The notes: generated by a model from the sequence alone, not told the origin. 10,541 nucleotides of DNA from Marinilabiliales bacterium (GCA_002869465.1 PKSW01000387.1:1-10541), one strand, 5' to 3'; shown: positions 1 through 6,533, counted from the first letter of the stretch. Program-made: numbers and translations.

Positions 1-49
1 ACGAAAATTGGTTTTTTACTTTTCATAAACTGAATTTTTTATTGTCGCA

Positions 50-57
50 CAAAAGTA
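50..57 (-). promoter_or_regulatory. Possible -7 promoter box for a leftward gene outside the window
   Basis: The minus strand reads TACTTTTG, a perfect match to the Bacteroidota -7 consensus TAnnTTTG. No TTG is visible 17-23 nt upstream, so the -33 element is missing or degenerate. Positions 1-249 hold no supportable gene. The stretch is AT-rich and probably contains the leader of a gene to the left plus the 3' flank of the DUF2490 gene. An 8-base motif can occur by chance in such DNA, so this is a weak call. Confidence 0.3.
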
Positions 58-249
58 ATTAGAATTATAAAACCCATGTTAAGAAATTGAAATTTATCCT
101 TTGGTTTTAATAATTTATGAATATTAAATGATGTATTAACTATACTCATACAAAGTTGATACAACTGTTACTTATTACTTTGGAAAGGTGGCCGAATTTT
201 ACGAATTAATATTTTCTTTTAAATTTCACGGAAATAGTAACAGGGAATT

Positions 250-1026
250 TTAAAGTTTATCATTCTTCTGTGGTATTTTGTAATACAGCCTGAAACGGTA
301 AATCATGCTGTTGTTATTGAAACTGTCAATTGATGCATCCCGCGTATAATCCCAGCCAACTAAGAACGCTGTTTTCCATTTTTCATTGATTGTATAACCT
401 ATTCCAGGTGCTATCCTGACAACATTATTATAAACATTTGATGCAATGAGGTTCCACCAAAATTTGAAACTACACGATAGATCGATTCCCTTCGCTAATT
501 TCCATATATTACCATAAAGCTTCCAGGTGATAATGCCTTCATAACTTAACTTTAAACCAAATGAATAAGACCATACTGGTAAGGCCCATTGAAACCTTTC
601 CATCAATTCTAATTTATGTTGTAGAATTAGATGCTCACGATTGGGTAGTTTAAGGGAATAGCCCTGATAAGGTGATAACTCAAAAACATTTGGTTGCTCA
701 GAATAAAAAATATAATACATCTGTATGCCAGCATAAACCTTTTCACTAGAACTCAATTTTTTAAATATAAATTTAGGAAGGTTAAGGGAGATGTCCGATT
801 TGGTGTAAATTTTATACCATGAATGTGGATAGACATCCTTCGTACCTATAGTTCCGTTATATTCTAATCTATCTGAAATTTTGTATGATGGGTTAAAATC
901 AATCCAAATTTGGTTGTTAACCGAATTATTCGACTGGTCCTGCGCATAATTATTTCCAGTTAAAAGAAATAGAAATGCCACAAACATGATTATGCAATTG
1001 CTTTTTATATAATTGTTGCAAGTCAA
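250..1026 (-). CDS. DUF2490 family outer-membrane protein
   Basis: The product has an N-terminal export signal with a hydrophobic core around residues 12-24 and a likely cleavage near NNYA|QD. It is followed by about 225 residues of alternating aromatic/polar strands. The early pattern WIDFNPSYKISDRLEYNG and the later repeated tyrosine/tryptophan strands resemble DUF2490, a Bacteroidota family expected to form a small beta-barrel in the outer membrane; the function is unknown. The reading frame opens at a TTG (1024-1026), with an in-frame stop five codons further upstream. The first in-frame ATG is at 985-987 (residue 14). Starting there would remove the only lysine of the n-region, so the TTG start gives a more normal signal peptide, but the choice is unsettled. 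It is a single gene with no obvious partner, since the tRNA terminator separates it from the tRNA locus. Confidence 0.75.
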   Translation of the reverse strand: MTCNNYIKSNCIIMFVAFLFLLTGNNYAQDQSNNSVNNQIWIDFNPSYKISDRLEYNGTIGTKDVYPHSWYKIYTKSDISLNLPKFIFKKLSSSEKVYAGIQMYYIFYSEQPNVFELSPYQGYSLKLPNREHLILQHKLELMERFQWALPVWSYSFGLKLSYEGIITWKLYGNIWKLAKGIDLSCSFKFWWNLIASNVYNNVVRIAPGIGYTINEKWKTAFLVGWDYTRDASIDSFNNNSMIYRFRLYYKIPQKNDKL

Positions 1027-1166
1027 TGAATTATGAGTTGCTTAAATATTCTATTTTGTGTATATATTTTCAGACTATTTAACCTGAACAGTAATTCAAA
1101 GTAAAGATAATAATTTGGAATGTAGCTTTTATTTGAAATTGGGAAGATACTATGTAAAATGTATGC

Positions 1167-1208
1167 AAATAAAAAAGCCACTTACTTTATCATATAATGT
1201 AAGTGGCT
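1167..1208 (-). terminator. Rho-independent terminator of the tRNA-Arg transcript
   Basis: A perfect 10-bp inverted repeat (AGCCACTTAC at 1176-1185, GTAAGTGGCT at 1199-1208) encloses a 13-nt loop. On the minus strand it is followed directly by a run of six T and then ATTT. It lies 10 nt past the 3' end of the tRNA and would end the leftward GIY-YIG/tRNA transcript before the DUF2490 gene. Confidence 0.85.
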
Positions 1209-1218
1209 AATATTCAAG

Positions 1219-1292
1219 TGAACCCGAAGGGATTCGAACCCCTAACCTCCTGATCCGTAGTCAGGTGCACTATCCAATTATGCTACGGGTCC
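1219..1292 (-). tRNA. tRNA-Arg (anticodon ACG)
   Basis: The minus strand folds into a complete cloverleaf. The acceptor stem GGACCCG pairs with CGGGTTC (one G-U at 2-71) and the discriminator is A. The D-stem is GCAT/GTGC with TTGG in the loop. The anticodon stem CCTGA/TCAGG encloses loop CTACGGA with anticodon ACG. The T-stem is AGGGG/CCCTT around TTCGAAT. CCA is not encoded. ACG in bacteria is normally deaminated to ICG by TadA and reads CGU, CGC and CGA. The first ten bases are also the last codons and the stop of the GIY-YIG ORF, and the first 22 bases are repeated exactly at 1588-1609. No promoter is evident directly in front of this copy, because the ORF lies there. A 10-bp-stem terminator follows. 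Confidence 0.97.
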
Positions 1293-1294
1293 AA
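1271..1294 (-). repeat. 24-bp direct repeat, copy 1 (5' part of the intact tRNA-Arg)
   Basis: These 24 bases are identical to 1588-1611. They cover tRNA nucleotides 1-22 plus two T residues of leader on the minus strand. Identity stops sharply on both sides: 1270 is C against G at 1587, and 1295 is T against A at 1612. This copy belongs to the functional tRNA gene. Confidence 0.95.
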
Positions 1295-1528
1295 TTTCTC
1301 TTTTAAAAACTCACGGCCTATTCCTGACTTTAAATATTTCTCCCTTCTTCTGGCTTCACCCCTTGGATCAAATGATTCCTGATAGACTAATTTCCAAGGT
1401 TTAAAAGGCCGTGTAGATTTATGTTTACCTATATTGTGCTCATAAATCCTTCTTTCAATATTATTTGTCATGCCTTTATATAGTCTACTATCAACATGAC
1501 TTTTAAGAACGTAAACAAAATACTTCAT
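1283..1528 (-). CDS. Small GIY-YIG nuclease-like protein overlapping the tRNA-Arg gene
   Basis: This 81-residue protein is essentially a single GIY-YIG domain. The two hallmark strands are FVYVLKS (residues 4-10, GIY equivalent) and LYKGMT (16-21, YIG equivalent, with K in place of I). They are followed by the NIERRIYEHN helix with R26/R27, a PWKLVY strand (44-49), and an EAxxREKYLK helix with E58 and E63, one of which should be the metal-binding glutamate. The length fits the stand-alone small GIY-YIG family often annotated as excinuclease ABC subunit C-like or endonuclease. Cellular substrates of this family are not established. The start is an ATG at 1526-1528. The last two residues (DP) and the TAG stop lie inside the tRNA, with TAG formed by tRNA nucleotides 8-10. 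It is probably transcribed from the promoter at 1621-1652 together with the tRNA. Nuclease activity is inferred from family membership. Confidence 0.85.
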   Translation of the reverse strand: MKYFVYVLKSHVDSRLYKGMTNNIERRIYEHNIGKHKSTRPFKPWKLVYQESFDPRGEARRREKYLKSGIGREFLKEKLDP

Positions 1529-1550
1529 TGTTTAACCCTTATTTGCACCC

Positions 1551-1585
1551 TGCCTGCCATCCTTCGGCTGGTAAACCGGCAGGCA
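1551..1585. repeat. Palindromic element TGCCTGCC...GGCAGGCA
   Basis: Perfect 8-bp arms (1551-1558 and 1578-1585) enclose a 19-nt GC-richer centre, in sharp contrast to the AT-rich surroundings. It sits in the leader of the GIY-YIG ORF, 22 bp before its ATG and 2 bp from the truncated tRNA copy. TGCCTGCC/GGCAGGCA-type palindromes recur in Bacteroidota genomes as dispersed repeats as far as I recall; whether this one is multicopy cannot be seen here. It has no following T-run in either direction, so it is not an obvious terminator. It could be a recognition site or terminal structure of the unit. Confidence 0.7.
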
Positions 1586-1587
1586 AG

Positions 1588-1611
1588 TATCCAATTATGC
1601 TACGGGTCCAA
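1588..1611 (-). repeat. 24-bp direct repeat, copy 2: truncated 5' fragment of tRNA-Arg
   Basis: This is an exact copy of the first 22 nt of the tRNA-Arg plus two leader bases, ending within the D-loop. It cannot make a tRNA. It lies 11 bp downstream of a full TAnnTTTG box, in the position the true tRNA 5' end would take, so it is most easily read as the original 5' end, now cut off from the rest of the gene. Confidence 0.9.
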
Positions 1612-1620
1612 AATGGAGTG

Positions 1621-1652
1621 CAAAAATACAATAATATTATTTAAAATATCAA
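1621..1652 (-). promoter_or_regulatory. Promoter, probably the original tRNA-Arg promoter
   Basis: On the minus strand TATTTTTG (1621-1628) matches TAnnTTTG exactly, and a TTG (1650-1652) lies 21 nt upstream, within the known 17-23 nt range for Bacteroidota promoters. Transcription would begin only a few bases before the truncated tRNA copy, which is typical for a tRNA gene. It starts right after the stop codon of the acyltransferase gene. In the present arrangement it should drive tRNA fragment, GIY-YIG ORF and tRNA-Arg as one transcript. Confidence 0.65.
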
Positions 1653-1653
1653 G

Positions 1654-2520
1654 CTATTTTTGATGTTTCCACCTTTTATGCGACCATAAATAGTCTTCCG
1701 GTTTATTTATTATGGCGGTTTCCAGTTTTTTAGCATAAAGACTGGTGATTTCTCCTTCAGTGGTTTTGGAAGAATGATCGGCAATTATAGACAATGTTAG
1801 TTCATAAAATCCTCTTTTAACACGCTTAATATCAGTAAAAACAACCGGGTAATTATATTTCTTTGCATATATTTCAGGACCATGCAAGAAAGCGGTTTCC
1901 CTACCCAGGAAATCAACCCAAATCGCCCTTTTTGCATTTGATGGACTTTGGTCGGCGGCCATTATATAGATAACTTTCTGATCTGTTAATTCCTTAAATG
2001 TTTCAGATGTTTTGTAAATAGATGTTAAAATACCTCCGGTCCGCGACCTGTTTTTATTCACAAAACGATTGATATAAGGATTGCTTAGTGGTTTATAAAA
2101 AACGATGATCTTATGCTTAAAATATAAACTCGGCGACATACTTCCCCATTCCCAGTTACCATAATGACAAGGCGTGGCAATTACACCTTCTTTTGTGTTT
2201 ACTAGTTCATTAAGTATTTCAGGATTTAGCACTTTGTGCCGCTCTCTTATTTGCCGGTCAGACATTGTAAAAGCTTTAAAGCCTTCTACAATAACATCTG
2301 TAAGATTTTTATAGCTTAACTTAATAAGCTTATCAATTTCTTTTTTGCTTTTTCCAGGAAAACAGCCTTCAAGATTTTTTCGGACTACCGATTTCCGGTA
2401 GCGCATTACATATAAAAGAACAAAATACATCAGGTCAGAAAAGATGTAAAGCACCCTGAACGGCAGTATACCGATGATAAAAACGAAAACAATAAAAATA
2501 GAAGTGAGTAGTAGATTCAT
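1654..2520 (-). CDS. LpxL/HtrB-like lysophospholipid acyltransferase (lipid A biosynthesis type)
   Basis: This 288-residue membrane-associated acyltransferase has one N-terminal transmembrane anchor (about residues 3-24). The catalytic HX4E motif is in HYGNWE (H119, E124). The family's second conserved block is DQSP (190-193) with FLGRETAF and GP following (204-215). These match the LpxL/HtrB family, which transfers a secondary acyl chain from acyl-ACP to lipid A precursors at the inner face of the cytoplasmic membrane; in Bacteroidota, paralogues also serve other lipids, so the acceptor is not certain. The length is slightly below the roughly 300 usual for LpxL. The start is an ATG with no competing upstream choice. 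It is divergent from the MFS gene across a 96-bp spacer; no strong promoter of its own was found there. Confidence 0.88.
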   Translation of the reverse strand: MNLLLTSIFIVFVFIIGILPFRVLYIFSDLMYFVLLYVMRYRKSVVRKNLEGCFPGKSKKEIDKLIKLSYKNLTDVIVEGFKAFTMSDRQIRERHKVLNPEILNELVNTKEGVIATPCHYGNWEWGSMSPSLYFKHKIIVFYKPLSNPYINRFVNKNRSRTGGILTSIYKTSETFKELTDQKVIYIMAADQSPSNAKRAIWVDFLGRETAFLHGPEIYAKKYNYPVVFTDIKRVKRGFYELTLSIIADHSSKTTEGEITSLYAKKLETAIINKPEDYLWSHKRWKHQK

Positions 2521-2561
2521 ACTGCAATATTAAAATATCTTTCTTGATAAAGAAAAAATTA

Positions 2562-2590
2562 TTGAGTTGAATTAATTGGGCTTATTTTTG
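2562..2590 (+). promoter_or_regulatory. Promoter of the MFS transporter gene
   Basis: TATTTTTG at 2583-2590 matches TAnnTTTG exactly, and TTG at 2562-2564 lies 18 nt upstream, within the Bacteroidota range. The -7 box ends 26 bp before the ATG at 2617, leaving a leader of about 20 nt. Confidence 0.6.
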
Positions 2591-2616
2591 CGCTGAGAAA
2601 TTCAAAGCTGCCAGGC

Positions 2617-3879
2617 ATGGGATTGAACGAAACAGAAAAAACTACATTCAGGTTACATGGTTTCTACATGGCAATCGAGGGAATTATCTTGGGTGTGCTG
2701 GCGCTAAACGAGTTTGTTTTTATAAAAAGTTTGCACGGCAGCAACTACCAGCTGAGTTTTCTGTTCCAATTCAGCATGTTGCTGTTTCTTTTCCTGGTTT
2801 TTATTAATGAGTTTATTAAGAGAATAAAAAATAGGAAAATGATGCTCAGGGTTACAGCACTTTTAACCCGTTTGCCGCTTTTATTATTGCTTTTTTTCCC
2901 TGACAATGCGCAAACAATTGATGCAAACCATTATTATCATTATATTTTCCTTGGCATATTCCTGGTGTACTTTTCAGGGAACATTGTGATCTACCCCAAC
3001 ATCAACTTTTTGCTTAAAACCAATTACCGTCATCAAAATTTCGGGAGGTTGTACAGCTATGCTACTTCCACCAATAAAATTGTGATGTTGATAGTCACGT
3101 TTGCTTATGGTTATTTGCTTGATTTTGATAATTATGCATTTCGATATATCATTCCGGTAATTGGTTTGCTGGGTGTTATTTCAGTTTTTATTCTTTCCGA
3201 AATAAAATATCCTGCGAATGAAAAAACGGAATACAAGCTATCCATTTTTCAGTCGGTAAAGAAGTCAATACTTGAAATGAAAGATATATTGGTATCTAAT
3301 ATTCCATATAGGCATTTTGAAATGGGGTTTATGTTGTATGGTATATCATTCATGATGTCAGTAACGGTGATTACTATTTATTTTTACGAGCAGCTGGATT
3401 TAAATTATGCCAGTGTGGCTTTTTACAGGAATGCTTATAATATACTGGCCATCATATTGTTGCCTTTTTTTGGTAAACTTCTGGGAGAAATTGATCCAAG
3501 GAAATTTGCCGTGTTTACCTATTCATCCATGGCCCTCTATATTTTCTTTTTGATGATGACCACCTATTTGCCATTTTCTTTTGAAACTTACGACATCACT
3601 ATTTATTACACCCTGATCTTTTACATACTCTTTCACGGTGTGTTTGCAGCGACAATGGTGTTATTATGGAATATCGGATCCTCCTATTTTTGCCAGCCCG
3701 AGGAAGCAGGAACCTATCAATCGTTGCATCTTTCTTTAACAGGTGCCCGGGCGTTGGTAGCCCCATTGTTTGGGGTGATTTTTTACGAAATGTTTGGGTT
3801 TACGTTCACATTCACCCTAACAATAGCCTGTTTAATAGCCGCTATCGGATTGATGGTTTGGTCTTATCGGAATGTGTAA
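2617..3879 (+). CDS. MFS-type multi-pass transporter, substrate unknown
   Basis: The 420-residue product has about 12 hydrophobic segments. Six fall between residues 15 and 195 and six between 235 and 416, separated by a charged cytoplasmic loop (about 196-233). This is the two-bundle layout of the major facilitator superfamily. The motif NFGRLYSYATS (141-151) after TM4 and the EAGTYQSLHLSLTGARALVAPLFG stretch (363-386) resemble the loop/TM11 pattern of MFS permeases. No residue pattern points to a substrate. The start is an ATG with its own promoter and only a weak ribosome-binding site, as usual in Bacteroidota. The stop codon (3877-3879) abuts the stop of the convergent small gene with no base between. 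Confidence 0.8.
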   Translation: MGLNETEKTTFRLHGFYMAIEGIILGVLALNEFVFIKSLHGSNYQLSFLFQFSMLLFLFLVFINEFIKRIKNRKMMLRVTALLTRLPLLLLLFFPDNAQTIDANHYYHYIFLGIFLVYFSGNIVIYPNINFLLKTNYRHQNFGRLYSYATSTNKIVMLIVTFAYGYLLDFDNYAFRYIIPVIGLLGVISVFILSEIKYPANEKTEYKLSIFQSVKKSILEMKDILVSNIPYRHFEMGFMLYGISFMMSVTVITIYFYEQLDLNYASVAFYRNAYNILAIILLPFFGKLLGEIDPRKFAVFTYSSMALYIFFLMMTTYLPFSFETYDITIYYTLIFYILFHGVFAATMVLLWNIGSSYFCQPEEAGTYQSLHLSLTGARALVAPLFGVIFYEMFGFTFTFTLTIACLIAAIGLMVWSYRNV

Positions 3880-4284
3880 TTATCTTTTTACCGCAAAAGG
3901 ATCATCGAATTTCACTGTTTTATTTGCTGAAATACTGTACGGATAATAATATAGCGGTATATCCTTATCAGTCTTGGTTACTATATCGATCACAAAGGTG
4001 TCCACAAAATCAGCATCTGTTTCAAGTTGTACGCTGGCTTCATAGGTTAATCCGTAAGCCAGTATTTTTCCTTCTTTCATTTCAGTCTCACAATATTTTG
4101 AGAGCGCTTCAATAACCACACCTACTGTCGGCATGTTCTTTTTATCATATTCATATTCTACCGGATGCACATTTCCTTCCAAACCGATATAAGCGCCGAA
4201 TGGGTAGAGTTCCCCGGTGTCAATCAATAATTCTTTAGCATATTCTCTCGAATGATCAAGTATTTTATCAACTGCTGTATTCAT
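3880..4284 (-). CDS. Uncharacterised small protein, third gene of the rarA-cvfB operon
   Basis: I do not recognise this 134-residue family. It is a soluble, acidic alpha/beta protein with no signal peptide or membrane segment. An N-terminal helix (residues 5-20) leads to a GELYPFGAYI strand (23-32). A central VGVVIEAL helix and two strand-rich halves follow, KILAYGLTYEASV (73-85) and DTFVIDIVTK (95-104), then an aromatic YYYPY stretch (112-116). The layout vaguely recalls small immunity or SseB-like single-domain proteins, but I cannot assign it. It begins 12 bp after the cvfB stop codon in the same direction, so it is almost certainly translated from the rarA-cvfB transcript. Its stop touches the stop of the convergent transporter gene. 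Confidence 0.75.
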   Translation of the reverse strand: MNTAVDKILDHSREYAKELLIDTGELYPFGAYIGLEGNVHPVEYEYDKKNMPTVGVVIEALSKYCETEMKEGKILAYGLTYEASVQLETDADFVDTFVIDIVTKTDKDIPLYYYPYSISANKTVKFDDPFAVKR

Positions 4285-4296
4285 ATCGTTAAGGTA

Positions 4297-5127
4297 TTAA
4301 TTAAGTTTTATGACATCGTCTCCAATGCTGATAATTTTTTGTTTGTATAGTGAACCAATGGCCTTTTTAAAATTCTTTTTACTGATGCCAAAGGTGGCAT
4401 AGATCAGTTCCGCCTGGCTCTTATCTGTAATATTCATTATGCCATCGTGTTCTTTTAAATATTCAAGGATCAATTCCACGTTGGGTCCCATATTTTTATA
4501 ACCGGTTTTTTGCAGTGCCAGATCTATCTTGCCATCTTCGCGTATTTTTTTGATATAACCATTTACCTGCTCCCCAATATGCAATGCTTGAAATACCTCG
4601 TTTTCGTAGATCATTCCTGTGTGCATTAAATTGATGATAGCTTCGTATCCCAGGTCGTTTTTAGCGAAGATAACGAGGTCAACTTCTTCACCTTCTTTAT
4701 ATGTAGCAGGCGTGTCATTTAAAAATTTATGGAGTTTCGAAGAAGCAACCACCCGGTCGGTATTTTCATCCAGGTATACATAAACCACGTATGATTGTCC
4801 TTCATTCATACGGTGCTTTTGTTCTTTGAATGGCACCATCAAATCCTTAAGCAAACCCCAGTCGAGAAAGGCGCCTACTTTACTGACACTTACAACTTTC
4901 AGGTAAGCGAAATCGCCTACCATGGCATAGGGTTCCAATGTCGTGGCTATAATTCTGTCCTCCGAATCTCGATAGACAAACACATCAATTTCATCATCAA
5001 TTTTACAGCCTTCCGGTACTGCGGCTATGGGTAACAACACATCCGTATCGGTTTCATCTGTCAGGTAAACGCCATGCTCCGCTTCACGAACCACCACCAT
5101 TTTATTCATTATTCCCACATCTGCCAT
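4297..5127 (-). CDS. cvfB: CvfB family S1-domain RNA-binding protein
   Basis: The 276-residue protein has the CvfB/YitL layout: three S1-like OB folds (about residues 3-64, 68-132 and 145-207) and a C-terminal winged helix (about 212-276). Typical stretches are GVYLTDE in the first fold, VSKVGAFLDWGLLKDLMVP in the second, and IREDGKIDLAL closing the third. CvfB of Gram-positive bacteria binds RNA and affects virulence gene expression; in Bacteroidota the family is widespread but its role is not worked out. The start ATG overlaps the rarA stop by one base (TAATG), indicating translational coupling. It is followed after 12 bp by an uncharacterised gene. Confidence 0.92.
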   Translation of the reverse strand: MADVGIMNKMVVVREAEHGVYLTDETDTDVLLPIAAVPEGCKIDDEIDVFVYRDSEDRIIATTLEPYAMVGDFAYLKVVSVSKVGAFLDWGLLKDLMVPFKEQKHRMNEGQSYVVYVYLDENTDRVVASSKLHKFLNDTPATYKEGEEVDLVIFAKNDLGYEAIINLMHTGMIYENEVFQALHIGEQVNGYIKKIREDGKIDLALQKTGYKNMGPNVELILEYLKEHDGIMNITDKSQAELIYATFGISKKNFKKAIGSLYKQKIISIGDDVIKLN

Positions 5128-6398
5128 TAGTATTTGTATTTATTGGTCCATTTTTGTTTAAGTCCCTTGCGGGTTTCCTGCTCTCTTGGATTTTCTCCCG
5201 GCTCATACAATGTAGTACCCTTTATTCTGTCGGGTAGAAATTCCTGATCCACAAAGTTATTTTCGTATTGATGCGCATATTTATATTCTTTTCCATAACC
5301 GATGTCTTTCATCAGTTTTGTAGGCGCATTCCGAAGATGTAATGGAACAGGTAGGTTTCCTGTTTTTTGTACTAAAGCCTGTGCATCATTAATTGCTGTA
5401 TAGGATGAATTGCTTTTAGGCGAATTGGCCAGGTAAATGGCTGTTTGAGATAAAATTATTCTACTTTCGGGCCAGCCGATTTTGCTGATGGCATCGAAAC
5501 AGGTGTTGGCTAGTAACAAAGCATTTGGATTGGCATTGCCAATATCTTCCGAAGCCAGAATAAGCATCCGTCTTGCGATGAACTTAGGGTCTTCTCCTGA
5601 TTCAACCATGCGCGCCAGCCAATAGACAGCCGCATTGGGGTCACTGCCACGAAGAGATTTGATGAATGCCGATATGATGTCGTAATGCATTTCACCCTTC
5701 TTGTCATAAATGGCAATATTTTCCTGGATGGTCTTTAATAATGATTCGTTTTCAATGACGATCTTTTTCTTATGGATCTTTTCCTGGTAAACAAAAAGCT
5801 CCAGCGCATTGAGGAGTTTTCTGGCATCGCCTCCTGAAATCCTGAACAGTGCTTCCGTTTCTTTGGCTTTGATTTGAATATCAAATGTTTTTTCGAGTAA
5901 TTCGATCCCCGAAACCAACAATTTGTTAAGATGTTCTACAGTTAAGGGTTTGAGTATATATACCTGGCATCTTGAGAGTAGGGGAGAGATCACTTCAAAG
6001 GAAGGATTCTCAGTGGTGGCACCTATTAACGTGATGGTTCCTTTTTCGACAGCGCCCAACAGCGAATCCTGCTGCGATTTGCTGAACCGGTGGATCTCAT
6101 CAATAAAAAGTATAGCTGATCCGCCGAACATGGAAGCATTATGAATAACATTCCGAACATCTTTAACACCCGAACTTACCGCGCTCAGTGTATAGAATTC
6201 ACGATCAAGGGTTTGTGAGATAATATGTGCCAGGGTAGTTTTTCCAACACCCGGTGGTCCCCAAAGGATCATGGAGGGAATGTTGCCCGATTCGATGCTG
6301 CGCCTTAAAATAGCACCCTCACCTACAAGATGCTCCTGTCCGATATATTCGGAAAGCGATTGAGGGCGAAGTTGTTCGGCAAGTGGTGTATTTGTCAT
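5127..6398 (-). CDS. rarA: Replication-associated recombination protein A (RarA/MgsA), AAA+ ATPase
   Basis: This is a full-length clamp-loader-like AAA+ protein of about 423 residues. The Walker A motif GPPGVGKTT begins near residue 47, Walker B is LFIDEIHRF near 97, and sensor 1 is ATTENPSFEV near 127. The arginine finger is in SPLLSR (R143). The C-terminal half carries the family signature RRMLILASEDIGNANP and the terminal block LPVPLHLRNAPTKLMKDIGYG. RarA acts at stalled replication forks and single-strand gaps, interacts with SSB and forms tetramers. The frame opens one codon earlier at a TTG, but the ATG at 6396-6398 gives the usual N-terminus MTNTPLAEQLRP and is preferred. It is the first gene of a leftward operon with cvfB (one-base overlap). 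Confidence 0.96.
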   Translation of the reverse strand: MTNTPLAEQLRPQSLSEYIGQEHLVGEGAILRRSIESGNIPSMILWGPPGVGKTTLAHIISQTLDREFYTLSAVSSGVKDVRNVIHNASMFGGSAILFIDEIHRFSKSQQDSLLGAVEKGTITLIGATTENPSFEVISPLLSRCQVYILKPLTVEHLNKLLVSGIELLEKTFDIQIKAKETEALFRISGGDARKLLNALELFVYQEKIHKKKIVIENESLLKTIQENIAIYDKKGEMHYDIISAFIKSLRGSDPNAAVYWLARMVESGEDPKFIARRMLILASEDIGNANPNALLLANTCFDAISKIGWPESRIILSQTAIYLANSPKSNSSYTAINDAQALVQKTGNLPVPLHLRNAPTKLMKDIGYGKEYKYAHQYENNFVDQEFLPDRIKGTTLYEPGENPREQETRKGLKQKWTNKYKY

Positions 6399-6424
6399 CA
6401 ATTGATTGTTTGAAACCCGGCCAT

Positions 6425-6432
6425 CAAAGGTA
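6425..6432 (-). promoter_or_regulatory. -7 promoter box for the rarA-cvfB operon
   Basis: The minus strand reads TACCTTTG, an exact TAnnTTTG match ending 26 bp before the rarA ATG. No TTG is present 17-23 nt upstream, so the -33 element is weak. The rest of 6399-6533 shows only a weak 4-bp hairpin (AGGG/CCCT around 6454-6467) without a T-run, so no clear terminator for the peptidase gene can be called. Confidence 0.45.
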
Positions 6433-6533
6433 GTACATAATTTGAGAATTTATAGGGCTTATACCCTCAGAAAATGTTTCAGAATTAAAATCAATTGACG
6501 CTGTTTACATCAGAATAACTGGCTTACTATCAT

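Larger units (their letters stand above)
1271..1611 (-). mobile_element. Putative GIY-YIG unit inserted in the tRNA-Arg gene
   Basis: A 317-bp unit (distance between the direct repeats) is bounded by two exact copies of the first 22 nt of the tRNA-Arg gene. It contains a complete small GIY-YIG ORF and an 8-bp-arm palindrome. A good tRNA promoter is located beyond the outer, truncated tRNA copy and not in front of the intact one. This is the order expected if the unit entered the tRNA gene near nucleotide 22 and carried a replacement 5' end. That it is mobile is inference from the architecture: no transposase or integrase is present, and only the GIY-YIG protein could act as nuclease. Alternatives are unequal recombination between tandem tRNA-Arg genes, or an old duplication. 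Confidence 0.55.

Noticed and set aside
1093..1110. Possible -7 box (TTACTTTG on the minus strand) before the DUF2490 gene
   Set aside because: It misses the required A at the second position and has no convincing -33 partner, so it was not called.
1551..1585. CRISPR-like or terminator reading of the palindrome
   Set aside because: There is only one copy, so no array, and neither strand has a T-run after it.
3666..4115. 149-codon rightward open frame across the MFS 3' end
   Set aside because: It lies out of frame over the C-terminus of the transporter and antisense to the small gene at 3880-4284. Its composition shows no domain and the overlapped genes have clear protein-like features.
6454..6467. 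Small hairpin AGGG/CCCT after the M28 gene as a terminator
   Set aside because: The stem has only four pairs and no T-run follows.
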